From positions 1-64,000 of the forward strand of contig JAECUM010093684.1 of assembly GCA_016617855.1 (NCBI GenBank): 64,000 nt of DNA, written 5' to 3'. The translations under genes were made by a program, and so were the position numbers. Below are positions 23,632-36,360 of the stretch, one piece after another. This DNA is from Megalonaias nervosa. Taxonomy: Eukaryota; Mollusca; Bivalvia; Unionida; Unionidae. Each line of letters begins with the position of its first letter. The first letter of the stretch is position 1. The notes beneath the pieces were generated by a model that saw nothing but the letters and a program-made list of their open reading frames with translations, was not told the origin of the DNA and did no database searches.

Positions 23632-23790
23632 CAGGGGTCTCAAACACGCGGCCCACCAAGCGGTATCATGTGGCCCGCAAAATGATTGGCGTCAGAAAGT
23701 GTCATGAGAGAAAACTAAGATGGTGCGGTCCTTGGGCCATACAAAATGCCCTCATGCGGCCCTCAGGGTGGTTTGAATTTGAGACCCCTG
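23632..23790. mobile_element. 159-bp hAT MITE with perfect 8-bp TSD
   Basis: The element starts CAGGGGTCTCAAA and ends TTTGAGACCCCTG, a perfect 13-bp terminal inverted repeat. Perfect 8-bp direct repeats CTGTACAT flank it (23624-23631 and 23791-23798). The interior has CGGCCC near both ends. TIR sequence and TSD length are diagnostic of hAT. Confidence 0.95.
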
Positions 23791-25025
23791 CTGTACATAC
23801 ACTATATCATAATCCCACATTCACTTTCCTTGCATATGAAATATGATTGGCTGACTATTACTAAATGAAAAACAGCCCCTTCCCTTCAGATTGTACCATA
23901 ACTAAGTGGTGCTGAAAGGGCATTACTTATGACCTGGTTACCTAGATTTGTCATGATGCTGATACAGTTACCCAGATTTATCATTGATTCGCCCCCATCT
24001 ATCACAGAAATTCATATATTTCCAAATTCTTACACCCAACATATTACTAGTTAGAAACCTGATATTGTTGCTACTATTGTTTTTTACTGCCCATTCAAAC
24101 GTGTATATTTTACTTTTTCCCCACACTAAAGATTCCTTTGGTCATAGTATGCAGAATTGATTAATATTTACATTAAATGCCATGAATTTGTTTTCTTTTC
24201 TTCAAAATAATTTAAATTTACCTCCTTTTTGCCTTACTGAACATGAATATTTTAAATTAAATTGGCTTACCAGTGCCTCTAGGTATCACCTATCATTTGT
24301 AAATATAAAGTCCAAGTCTAACCTTGAAAATACGTTAAACTCCAAAAATTGTACCCAGATTTTGTAACACATTTATTATAATGAATGAAAACACATTTGT
24401 TTAATCTGTTTCTTTGGTATTAATGTCCACTTTTTCATGGAAGGAAGTTTTTGTGTGTTTTTGAACTTAATTTATGCCATATTGTTGCTGTTGTTTACAT
24501 TTTTTACATACCCACGTGCTGGGAAGAGTTACTGTTTTTCCTAGCATGGGTGACCTATAAAAAGATGTAATTTGGGTGTTTTTCACAAATATTCTCACAT
24601 ATTGTAGCATTATTTTTGTAAAATAATCTCCAAAGTGTTTAAAAAGTAGTCATAGGTCAACATGTATATTCATTTATTTAATTGTACTGCTTTATATGAA
24701 AGGCCCAATGTCATATACGATAATTATCTGCAGTTGACCTTTATACCTGGAATACTTTTGTATGTAATAATGTTAGCTTTTTACATACAAAAGCGGAGAA
24801 AGTACCATGGGTAATGAGGTTGCCATTTTGATAAAAATCTAAATATTAGTCTCAAGTGCCACTAGCATTGTCCCTGGTTGCTACTGTATTTGCAGTATGA
24901 AATAACATGTATCATTGTAACTTTATAAATGTTATCCAAAAATAATTTCTTTTCTTCATTGCTTTTACAATATAGATGCATTTAGGAAACGGATAAAATT
25001 GCTTTCATTATTTACTGTTACTGTC

Positions 25026-25331
25026 ACCGTTCCAGTGGCCTAGTGGTTAGAGCATCCACCTTGGATGCATTCAAACCGCGGCCGAGTCATACCAAAGACT
25101 TGTAAAAATTGTACTAGCAGCCGCCTTGCTAGGTGCTCAGCATTAAAAGTTGGAGTTAGGACTGGTCAGTTTTGTGTTAGGATAATGAAAGTGGGTGGGA
25201 CATGATGCTTTGTGTCTGTGGTATGACGCCTCAGTGCTAGACATCACTATAAACTGCCATACTGCAGATATAGCAATATGACTGAAAAATTGATAAATTT
25301 CCGTTAAAAATCCAAATCACACATACACATT
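25026..25331 (+). mobile_element. SINE family B copy
   Basis: Same order as the copy at 23233: A box GTGGCCTAGTGGTTAGAGC, body, and tail ATATGACTGAAAAATTG, ending in AAATCACACATACACA. The B box is decayed. Confidence 0.9.
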
Positions 25332-27769
25332 CTATTACTGTCGGATAGCCCAGGATTGGTGTTGCATAACTGCAAGAGTTCTTTTTTATTGGTATCAAAT
25401 ATGAAAGTAAATTGCTAAAATTCTAAATTGTCTTCATGATTTTGAAATAATTTACACTGGGATCGGTGTCTGTTTACAAGTGCAGTAATTTAAGATTGTG
25501 GGCTGATTTTTTGGTCCGGGGGAGCCCCTGAATAATTTTCCATGCACTACTCAGTAATTCTGGAAGATGGGAGACAAGAAGACATAATTTACAATAGAGG
25601 CATGCTTTGTTGAACATAGAATCACAAGGGGGAGACTGTGTCTCCCTTACTCCAGATATGGAGGACATCATTTTAGAGTGACAAATGAAAATACTAGTTA
25701 ATAATGCGCTAATCGTGCTATAAAAATGAGATAATCTTGTTTGCATCAACAAGCTTACCACCTTAATGTTGTGGTCTGCACTGTACTATCATGTTTTCCT
25801 TGAACACTTACTGCAGTCAGAATTTTATCATGTGCTGAGGTAACCGATATAAACATAATCTGGCTAACCTGAAATGAGCTGCACCATGGTAATATACACT
25901 CTGTACTTTAATGTACACTCATAATCTACTGTACCAGCATTTATTGTGACAAATATCTCTCTGAATTTTTTTTTCTTTCCAAACTAACAAATCATTGATT
26001 ACATGACTAAGTGTGTATTTGCATATATTCAGTCACTTTTGTCAACCTCAAATTAAATTCAGTATTCCTTATTGTAGGCATGCTTCATTGTAAGGGCAGC
26101 TTTAACTTTTAAATACACTGCACTAAAAGCCATCAAACACTTAACATTGCAATGGGGCCAGATATTATTGTTTTAAAATAGATATTCATTGTCATCTTTG
26201 GAGAATTTGTACATTGCTAGCCCCAACAGAGACATAGGTGGACATCCAACTAATGAAGAGTTTTATACATCTTTTTCTATTTTTTTCTGATGAGAAGCTA
26301 GGACGACAAATCAGCCCCTCACCCATGATGATCCTGATTTTTGGGTTATGCGGTTGATATCACCTATTCATTAAGAGCTGCAGTTATTTGCTGCCAATTT
26401 TGGCTGCACACATCGTGTACAGTTCATACACTTACTGGTATTTCTCATGGCTATGAAGCTACCATTGGCTGAAGGGTTCTTTTGGTGGCATGTACATTAT
26501 ATATATCCGGAGCAAATTCTACGTTTGGTGACATGGAATAGCACAGCCATCTGTCCAGTGGCCATTTTGAATTTTGCGCAAGATAAGGCTGTCACTAATA
26601 ACCGGTCTGTGTCTATAATGTATGCAGGATTGTTCCAGAATGATTTGCATGCAGCAAAATTGCACATTTTAATGAACAGATGACATCAGACCCACATATC
26701 GTTCATCAGGATCGACACAGATTTGTGGGGTTGATTTATCAGACTAATGAAACACACAAAATGTTACAGCAGTAAAATCATTAATATGGTCTTTCTGAGT
26801 ATTGATTTTTTCTCCATCTTTCGGTTGTGAAGGATATACATGCCAGTAATGCTTTGAAAGAAAATTGAATGCATTGTTAATTACATGCACAAATTTAAAA
26901 TCTTGCCAATAATAATCATTAATATCTGTGAACCAGATTGCTTGATTCTACCCTTCTTGATGTATTTATTTACATCTTGTATCACACCTTGATGGTCATT
27001 GACAACTGTTGCATGTGCTTGTGTTCTGTTGTCACTTGACTGCATATTGGACTAAGCGAGCATTTTATTGGCAAATCAAAATGCGAGGAAAGACAAAACA
27101 ACTGGTATGATTCATTGTCAGTATTTAAACTGGCTTTGTTGAATTGTGCTTACTCCAACCAAATCCTTGTGAACAACTTACCCTTCACTCCTACTAAATT
27201 AATGAAGTCACTTTACCAACATTAGTGTCAGTTTCCTTTATGGACCGACTAAAGGGCAGCAATGATTCTTTAGTTTTTAATTGATTATACAACAGATTAA
27301 CTTGTCCGATATTATGTTTGAAATGAAACTATTACGCTGATTAAGGAGCTGTTACTTTTGATATTTAAAGGACAAAGTATGTTACGATTACTTAAATAGT
27401 AGTCAATGGTGATTTTGCTGTTGTATGTAGATAAAACAAGTTCACTAAATGGCATTTCAAAGCAGTTAATGAGGCAAAAGACCCCCCCCCCCCAAAAGGT
27501 GCATTTCCAGTAAGTGACCATCTGCTTTTTTTTGTTGTTGCCAACCCTAGCACTTTTTCCCACGGGGTTGTGAAGACAAAACAATTCATGCAATTGGTAA
27601 GTGCATCAAATTGAGTCAGTTTTGTCCAACACTTGAAGCACGTAGTATACTAATAATTATAATATGTCTAAAAGAAATATAAAAGAAAATGCCTACCTAC
27701 CCTAATTTTAAAACTTAAGTTCAATGGGAATAACACATTTTTTTTGTTGTCCAAGCATGATTTGGAGAA

Positions 27770-28290
27770 GAGAACTTTTAAGCAGAGGGGTGAAACGTAT
27801 AACTGCCTCAGAGCATGAGATGGCTATTTCTCCAAAGAGGCATAAGCCAGACTTGGTGGAAACAAAACATGTAAAATATGACTGAAAAATTTTCACCCAC
27901 ATAGGGTTGACATTGTATTTGTTGGTGGAACTGACAAATTCAGGATTGAATAAATGAAGTCTCGTGACAGTTCCGTGAAGTTATGGTTGCTGACACTCCA
28001 CTAGGAAAGGCTCTTTAGAAACGAAATGAGACTGAAATGAAAACATAGCATTCATCCTAGCCCATTATGGAAACCATTTTCTAATACAGAAATGCTGTAC
28101 ACAGGAGAAGAATGATGTTGATTGTGGTGCTAATTATAAAAACAGATTCTAGGCAAGAGACATCTTTTTATGAATATATCAAGACTTGAGAGAAATAGCT
28201 AGGAAAAGTCTGAATTCAATAAATTCTTTCCATTCTTGATGATGGAAGTATTGATGCAATCTGAGCAAGAAATAATGCATATAATATGCC
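27770..28290 (+). pseudogene. hAT transposase fragment (ZNF862/KIAA1586-like type), broken
   Basis: In shifting frames on the plus strand, blocks appear in the order expected for this transposase type. A zinc-finger tail block reads VGGTDKFRIE. Next comes ADTPLGKAL, then a block reading AHYGNHF and GANYKN, and finally DGSIDAI. The same order occurs in the minus-strand fragment at 33156-33530. Stops and frameshifts make it dead. The ribonuclease H-fold remainder is not seen downstream. Confidence 0.6.
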
Positions 28291-29825
28291 TGGACAATGG
28301 AAAACTGAAAACCTCTGATGTAATGGAATGTATAATACAACCTACAGTGCTTAAAGGAAAAAATGTCTAGACACGGGCCCAATTTTGGTGTCTTTAAAGA
28401 AATCACAAGCGATGACTCCAGCTTCCACAATGACCAAAACTGCCCCTTTTTCATATTTTTTATCATACATTGTTGCAATTGCTACACACTTAAAATGTGA
28501 AAATATAAAAACAAATCATAATAAAGTGACTTGTATATCTATTTGGAGCTCAGCAAATTTCGTGTAAAGCAATGTTTTTCTCCTGGACCTTATGTCAACC
28601 ATTGTTTAATTGCTCTAACATTGTTTTTCTTACTCTGTAGTTCAACAATGTTCATGTTCATTAGCATCTGAAGCGTGTCCTGATTTATACAGTTGATGTT
28701 TACACTTTTGATGATGTTCACAGATGCCGCTTAATATGTTGAACCAGTGTTTCATTATAGTAATATAAGCATGAGCCTGGGAATAGTTGAATTATTATTC
28801 ATTAAAGGATGAACAATTTTTAATCAAAGACTCAAAAGTCAACATGACCATATTTGATTCCTTTATCACCTATAATACCTCAAAAAAATCCATCCACAAT
28901 TAGCCTAAACTCTCAGTATTACAAGAATAAAGTTATCAGTTAACAGCTTGTCATGTACATATGCTGGCTTTAATCCTATTACTCGGTCAGGCATCATTGC
29001 ACCGGTTGCAATGATTGCTGGAACATTTCTGGTAAAAACTAGACTGGTTCTGACTGGTTTCTGAACTGCACATAGATATCCAAAATAGTATTTTAGAATT
29101 AGGTGCATGTTAAAACCATGTAAAGACTAGCTAGAGTGACCCAGGCAATCTATTCCCCCTTCATAGGTCACATGCTTCACTTTGTACAAATTTCAGTAGA
29201 AGTATGATAAGTTAATGATTTTAAGGGTAGTTTGGGCATACATTGGGATAAATAATAATAATTTACTAGTTTTTCAACATCTTGGAAATAAATTTCTGCA
29301 TTTCATCAGCACGATCAATGTTATCAGAGGCAAATTAGATATATTTGATAAGCAATTCTTGAGAAATATTCAGTATATTTGTGCGGTGATGATTATAAAT
29401 GTGTAAACATTGTTGCCAGGTGTTCAGCTGCTACTGAAATGGCAGAAATTAGGTGATGACATGATAGTTAAATTGGAAGTTTTATCAAGATAAGTGACTG
29501 AGGAAGTGCATTTACCAGAAATGCTGGAAAAAAGAACACAAATAGCTGAAGTGTAACCAAGGAGAAATGGCAATATTGTGCACCTTCTGCACTGAATATT
29601 TGGAGAAATACAAGAGAGTACTTTAATTGTGAGAAATGACCAAACATAATTGTTTTGTGCTGTTAATGAAAAATTATTGTTGAATTGGAAGCTGAACTGT
29701 TTTCTGATTAATTTTGCAGAATTAGTGAAATTTAGGTAGGAGCAGTCACAAATTTAATTTCATGATCCTGTGGGTTACTGAAAAGAGCTCAATTTTAAGC
29801 CATGAAATTACTAGCATAACATTCC

Positions 29826-30155
29826 CTGTGAAAAAATCAAGAACTCTTCATGAATTGTTCTTGAACTAGTTCATGAACTGGTCCATGAATTAGTACCTGA
29901 ACAGAAAATGGCCAGTTCATGAATTGTTCTTGAACTAGTTCATGAACTGGTTCATGAATTAGTACCTGAACAGAAAATGGCCACTTCATGAATCTTCAGT
30001 TCATGAACTATTCATGAACAAATCCAAGAACTGTTAATGAATTGTTCTTGAACTAGTTCTTGAACAGAAAATGACTAATGACTTCATGAATCTGTAGGTC
30101 ATGAACTAATGTTATTGTTCATGAACTCTATTGTTCTTTACAGTTCATGGAAGTA
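29826..30155. repeat. TTCATGAA-rich minisatellite
   Basis: TTCATGAA, GTTCATGAAC and GAACTAGTTC palindromes recur more than a dozen times. A larger unit of about 80-85 bases, containing TTCATGAATTGTTCTTGAAC and ending CAGAAAATGGCCA, appears twice almost exactly and again in degenerate form. Confidence 0.9.
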
Positions 30156-30774
30156 AATTTCGTGAAATTCAAGAATACCACCACTTTCTGTGAATTAGAA
30201 GCTCAGATTGAAGATGCTGATTATGAAAAGATAATCAGGAAAGCTTTTGATAAAACATTTAATAGTTTTCCTATCAAAATAACTTTCCCTTCGACTACTA
30301 ACATTTTTAGTAACAGTCCTTGTGCAAAAGGGTGTATACAATTTTAGGTTAAATGTTGCATTGCAGATTAGTTTTCTAGAAACAGAAACGAATGTCAAAA
30401 TACAATTATGCCAATCCTTTTTAAATTGAAGCACGTGTTTATTAATCATTGACCAAGGTCAAATTTATCAAGACAGGCCTATAAAAATGTACTATCATTT
30501 GACAGTGATATTGGGCACAATTACGGTGACCGATGTAAAAAAACCCAGAAAGAACCATAGTTAACTTCTCCTTAGGATTTTTTGCAAGTTTTCAAGTTTC
30601 TTATAAAACAAGTCCTTGTCCATTGTGGTACACTAAAGAACTAGCAGTTCCAGTTTGGTCAGTTTTTGCATATCAAGTGGTGGTCTTGCAGTGTCCCCAC
30701 ATTTAATAGTTTTTTTTCCTGTTCTTGAAGAATTCTTCAGCTCATCCTTTGTGAAGATCTTAAGACATAAAACT

Positions 30775-31150
30775 TTAAAAACGTCTTGATCGCATTTCAA
30801 GTGTTGAACACTTTTTTATGTCATCATTGGTAACTTCCTGCTGAGCAGAAACACTGCTGCATTCTCCATCTGCTGAAGGCAGTTTGACTTCTTGAACACT
30901 TGACTGCTGTTTTGCTGCTCTATTTACTTTCTGCAGAGAATTTCTCTCTTCAAGTTTTCTTACTTTCCGTCGTAAATATTTGTTATCTTTGAGAGCCTTA
31001 ACGTCTTCCAGCTTTATAATGTGTCTGTCTATAAGCTGCTTAATTGTATCTAGCAAAATGCTAGCTTTCTATAACCCCTGAACATCCCATTCACAAGCTC
31101 GCAATTTACACGTGGAAAAATGTTACTGGCAATCAATTTGACTAGCGTTT
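30775..31150 (-). pseudogene. Unrecognised coding remnant with coiled-coil segment
   Basis: Two minus-strand frames abut. One (about 31150-31065) contains NIFPRVNCELVNGMFRGYRK. The other (about 31056-30775) has a Lys/Glu/Leu-rich coiled-coil stretch including LRRKVRKLEERNSLQKV and ends at a TAA. An in-frame stop or frameshift separates them. The composition is coding-like and a GC-richer block lies upstream (31240-31440). I do not recognise the family. It may be a terminal exon of a small gene nested antisense in GYG intron 1, or a dead transposon gene. Confidence 0.35.
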
Positions 31151-33155
31151 TCCGTTTAGATGCGAGTCACGATTGCCGAGAACATAGAATAACAATAATA
31201 ATGTACTTATATGACTTGAATAACAATAATAATAATGTACTTACACGACTTGAATGCGTGCCATGCGCGGGTGAGAGGCATGCATAGAGGCATATTTGCC
31301 ACATACATACCACCCATTTCAGCGTGTTGTCAACTGCGCATCTGTACCGAAGTAACTTGGCAATATTCAGATCAGTTCGGATTCAGAAGAGTCGATTGCG
31401 TCAGCAGCAAGCACCCTGTCCCGCTCAGGCATCACATGGGTATCATATACTGTGTGTTAGTTTCCATGTGCTTTGTGTTAAGTTCATTCCTTTCTATTTT
31501 GTGTTCACAGTGTCTTTTATTCGTGCCCCACTTCACTGGGTATCCTGTGTTTAGATTATTATTATTTACAGTGATGTTTAATATAGCTATTTAAAAAAAA
31601 TTCTCAGTAATTGGTACTTCATGGCTCCAGGCAAATGTCACACAAGCTTGCAGTGGCTGATTTATAGGTTAGGTAAAATGTTTTTTATAAAAACTGCAAT
31701 TATTATGTAAAAAAAAGGACATAATAAAACCGAAGTATTTATTATTATTAAAACAAAGACAAATATGTAAAGTTGTTTTTTTTTTGTTTACCTGAACCTA
31801 TTATATTTTCGATGTTGACAGTTGTTGTCCTCTCCCCGTACCCGCTCCCCCCACCCCCCGTTGTTGGCATTTTTTGGCTAGCAAGTTGTAATAACAAATT
31901 TTGCGAATTACTCATGGCTACAGTTTTTGAGGGTTGACTTGCTAGTGTGAATTTTGAACCCTGTAAAAGATTTCCAAATTTTATGAGACCTTATATTTTC
32001 TCCTCTTATGTCATTTGAATTCCTTGGATGAACTTGGCTTTAATTTGTTGAACGGCAGGTCTGTCGATACTATTTCAATTACTGTTATAACCAGTCAGTA
32101 ATATGTGAACTCTTTCATTCGGCTTTTTCAGGAATTTACAGTAGTAGTTGCTAAAATCACAATAGATATTTCTTATTGAATTTTCAGCATTAATTTTAAA
32201 CAATAAACCTCATAAATATCATTAACTTACAGTGAATCTGTCAAAATGTATCTGAGCTGAAAATAATCTACTGATGGGCTCAGATTCAGTATATTGCTGT
32301 CCTACGTTAATCACTGAAATTCTGAGTGGACAGTAATCAACACAACATTGAGAATAAACAAAATTTGCAATATCCAGTCGATGCTGCAAATGTTTGAAAA
32401 GATAAACCTTTTAATCATAGATCTGCTCTTATTACTTGTCCACTGACTGCCATGCTCAGTTGTTCCATGAAACATGACCATCATGCGTCATTGATTGGTG
32501 TTAATCAACAGTGACCTACCTCACAATAACGGTGTATTTCACTCAGGATTATAAACGGTTGAAATTAAAATGTGTTACATTCAGGAGAGAAATGAAAAGA
32601 GACATTTTGTAGCAGGAAAAGGGGCAAGTTGTTCGAAAAAATGCCTGACACATGTAAAGAATACACCTAGGGTGAGAAAAAAATGGGTATTGGGGGGTTT
32701 TATGCTTGAAAGTATTTCAATTTATTGAAGAAGTTGAATTTATTAAAATCCTTGAATTTAGCTGTGGGAATACATGTTCAAATGGTTTAAACTGAAAAAA
32801 TATGTATCATTTTTTAAATTAACTTTTGAAACAAAATGTACATCTATTTTTCAACAATAATAGGTAAAATGGGATAACATTGGAAGGATCAAAAGGCACA
32901 AGATGCTTTTAGTTTATAGATGCAGTACTATCTGGTATTTATGGTACCAATCATTTTTCCGTACGCCTTAATGTTAACATTTGGTAAATTAACATACCTT
33001 TTCAGGGCTGATAACATTTTTAAAAAATTCACATGTCCCACCTATGTTTTCACTTGTCCCAAAATTTCACTCTTTCATCTAGATTTGATGAGATGTAAGC
33101 ATTTTAATATATAGAAATAATGATAAATAGATTCCTTGTTTCAGTGGACTTATTA

Positions 33156-33530
33156 TCAGGGTATCTTGTGTATATTATTTCTTACTCCAATATTGTAAAA
33201 TCCCAATATTGTAGCATCCATACTTCCATCAGGAAGAACACAAGTGAATTTACTGAAATTCAGAGTTTCCCTAACTTCTTTCAAGACTTTGTCAAGCGAG
33301 AAAACAAGTTCTAATGTACTGAGTCCATTATAATTAGCACCAAGATTAGCACCAATTTTAACTCTGTTCTCCAGCAATGTACACAGCATTTCCATCTCAG
33401 AAAATAGTTTTCCATATTGGGCTAGGATGAAGGCTGTGTTATAAAAGCTCATTTTATATAATTTTTCATTCCATTTAATTTTAAAATGGCCTTTCCTAGT
33501 GGAGTGTTAGGCAAGTATCTCCCAACTTTG
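33156..33530 (-). pseudogene. hAT transposase fragment (ZNF862/KIAA1586-like type)
   Basis: The minus-strand frame contains NTAFILAQYGKLFSEME, then GANLGANYN, and later CVLPDGSMDATIL. This matches the conserved order in ZNF862/KIAA1586-like hAT transposases, where an F-N-T-A-Y block precedes a D-G-S-T-D block. Just upstream, in another frame (about 33530-33480), TPLGKAILKLNG continues the same protein, so one frameshift is present. The element is a relic. The same protein type appears on the opposite strand at 27770-28290. Confidence 0.7.
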
Positions 33531-34297
33531 GGATTTTCTGCTCTTGCTGGCTATTGTCATGTGTATACTGTGCTGCAAAACATCTTTCCTTTACAGTTGG
33601 TGAAGTCAAGCCTTGGATAATTATCAACCCACTGTGGCTGAAAATTTCTTTGTCTTGTTGTCATATTGGATATTGTTTGCCGAAACAGAGTCTGGCTTAC
33701 GTCTCTTTGGAGATATAGATATCTCAGATTGAGTAGCAGCCTTACACTTTATCTCTCTACTTTAAGATGAATTTTCGTTATGGCCATTCCCTACAAAAAT
33801 AATTTAGTAAAGCCATTTTATCCAGAATAGAAAAGATCACCTCATTTAACAGCTACCAGTACTTCTACTAAAGTGATAATAGTAAACATTTTGTTGTTTA
33901 AGTGACTGGTCCTTACCGTTAATGTAATGTATATTTAATTTATATCATCTGCTTAACTTTCATTCATGATTTTAACTTGTAAACAGAATGTTGACATAGT
34001 TAATATTTGTCTTTGATTGTCAGTTATAAACAGAATGGTTACATTGCAGGAGTTCAGTGCCAGTCTAGTTGTTGACAGACTAGGTTTTTCCATTGGAAAT
34101 CTTCAATTCTCTAAAATGTAGGTAAGGTGAAAATGAGCATAAATGATAAAAACATAATTCATTCCTGTTCTAAATTACTCTTTTACATTTAGTTAAAGAG
34201 TAATTATTAAAAATATTCATTGGATAGTGGTCAAGCTAGACTTGAATTTTAGGGAGAATGACTTCTTGTGGAAGGAGATGAAGAAGCAACAGTTGAA

Positions 34298-34484
34298 CAG
34301 GGTTCCCCAACCATTACAGTTTTTGTAATAAGGCTTACGAAAATGACATTTAAATTATGGACTTGCAGAATATAACTAAAAGCTATGGAAATTTGATTAT
34401 TGCAGCAAAATCTGGATAATTGGCTCATCAGTGATTTGGATCAGGATTTCACATTAGATTTAGTGGAGTTGGTTAGGGAACCAG
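34298..34484. mobile_element. Candidate 187-bp hAT MITE
   Basis: It starts CAGGGTTCCCCAACC and ends GGTTAGGGAACCAG, an imperfect terminal inverted repeat. No matching 8-bp duplication was found, so the call is tentative. Confidence 0.45.
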
Positions 34485-34671
34485 ACTAACTTTACAGTAG
34501 TACCTCAGACTTTTTAAAATGCACATATTTCTTTCATACAAAACATCTGCATGACCTAACTGGAAATTAGTGCAACTGTACATGAAGTAAAAAAAGCACT
34601 GTGCAACCTTTGCAGTTGAGCTTAATGTTTACCGTCATTGCATCACTTTTGAATATCGAACTTTTTAAATA

Positions 34672-36360
34672 CAGTGGTCCCACTCTTATACGGCCACCCC
34701 TTCTGCACCGGGAAAGTGGCCTTATAAGATGGGTGGCCTTTCCAGAAGGGGACTAAATTTTTTGTGAGAAGTATATATAATGTACATAGTAAGAAAGCTA
34801 CATTCTTCAAAGCATTTAACATCTTCATTTAATATCTTTGTTTAAAAGTAACATTAATTATTAAAAGGTTCTTCTTGTTATAACAATAAACTTATTTCAA
34901 CTGACTATGCATTAATAGTTCTTATTCTTGGTATGCGAGCGGGTGTTGTTGTCATGCACATTGCAAAACCATTCAAAAACATCATTTAAATCTTGGTACA
35001 TACATAATTCTCTTTCCATTTGCTCCATTTTCCCACTGCTGCTGAATAACCTCCTTATCAGTTACGATGTTGTTTATTCAAGTCTTTTCAACATAAAATT
35101 GTTTTATTCGAGTCTTTTCTAACCTAAAATTGTTCTGCAAGTTCCCCGTCCCCACCTCACCTGATGTCGTTGAGTAGAATAAACGACTTTTTTCTAAAAT
35201 AATCGTCTCCGTTTACGGGATGACATGTTAATGTTCGGTAATGATTTATTCGGATGTTTCTAACTGTATGCGATTTAATTATGCAGATGAAACTTCTGTA
35301 GAGCAGACGAAATGCCTTCTTCGTAAAGGATGCAATGAATGTGTTGTCACATGATTTTTCAGTCTTTGTCTGGTACCCTGTTTAGTTCAAGGTTAATTTC
35401 TCTGTGTGTGTGTCTGCGCAAAATCTATTTTTAGCCTATGCTGACCCTGTTATGATCTTGACAATTACGTCCGGTTGTAATCATCAATGTTGCCAACTAC
35501 AAGACTGATAAAACAATTTTTCTGCATTTAAACAAAATGCCATGTGTTTTTAAAGGCAGCAATCTTGTCACGTGATTCATTAGTCGCAGTCTGGTACCCT
35601 ATTGTTTTTACATTTCTTTACACTAAGTGAGAGAAGCCAAAACAGCTTGGATATGTACGCAGATTTGACTTGAACAATAGCACCTCGTGGCCGTTAGATT
35701 TGTAATCTTGACAATTATTGTCAGTAGTAATAGCCACTAATTATGAAAGTGAACAAGCTCAACAAGTAACTAAGTGAAGCCATAAAGGCTATCAAACCAT
35801 TTTCCCGCTGACTTGTGTACTGTACATCAATACCGCCACTTCTCAGCTGTTACTGCTGTTCAGTAATTGTAATCTTAACAACTATCAGAGTGACTAAACC
35901 GGACATCTCATGATAACAAAGCAGTACGGCTAATCAGATTACGTGTACCGGTACTTACCTTTCTGTATGGATTAAAATTTGAGTCTTTCTCAGCTTTATG
36001 GAATAAATGTGGCTTCTCATGAGGCGTAACTGATATAATATTAACCTTAGTGGTACATGTACTTTTGTCAACACCTCTTTCAGTAACGAAAACCTGACAT
36101 CGGGAAACAGAAATTGGATTACTTAACACACATTATGAATAAAATACTGGTTCTGGATACATATTACAAAATAAAATGCGGCCGCTTGTGAGGGGTAAAT
36201 TATATATTTTAGCACTGATATGCTGGCCACTGGTCACATTAGCGGGGTGGCCTTTCATGAGGGGTACTTTTGAACACAAACTCGTCGGTGCCAACTGATT
36301 CTGGCCGTAAGGAGCGGGTGGCCGCTGGTCCGGGGGGGCCGTTCAAGAGTGGGACCACTG
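34672..36360. mobile_element. Pogo/Tc1-mariner-like TIR element, 1.69 kb, non-autonomous
   Basis: The left end reads CAGTGGTCCCACTCTTATAC and the right end is its inverse (AAGAGTGGGACCACTG). Both are flanked by the dinucleotide TA (34670-34671 and 36361-36362). GGTGGCC-containing subterminal repeats follow on each side. TA duplications with CAGTGG ends fit pogo/Tigger-type elements. No DDE transposase frame is visible, so it is non-autonomous. It carries an exon-like cassette on the minus strand (35959-36093). Confidence 0.8.
35959..36093 (-). other. Exon-like cassette inside the pogo-like element
   Basis: On the minus strand, an acceptor (TTTCTGTTTCCCGATGTCAG) precedes 135 bases that are open in one frame (45 codons). 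A near-consensus donor follows (AAAG then GTAAGTAC). Because 135 is divisible by 3, the cassette would be a symmetric phase-0 exon. The encoded peptide includes VFVTERGVDKSTCTTK and ends SNFNPYRK. I do not recognise it. It may be a captured host exon or a transposase exon remnant; chance is also possible. Confidence 0.4.

Noticed and set aside
28905..29108. 67-codon minus-strand frame with MPDRVIGLKPAYVHDK
   Set aside because: The composition looks somewhat coding-like, but I recognise no family and found no exon boundaries, so I did not annotate it.
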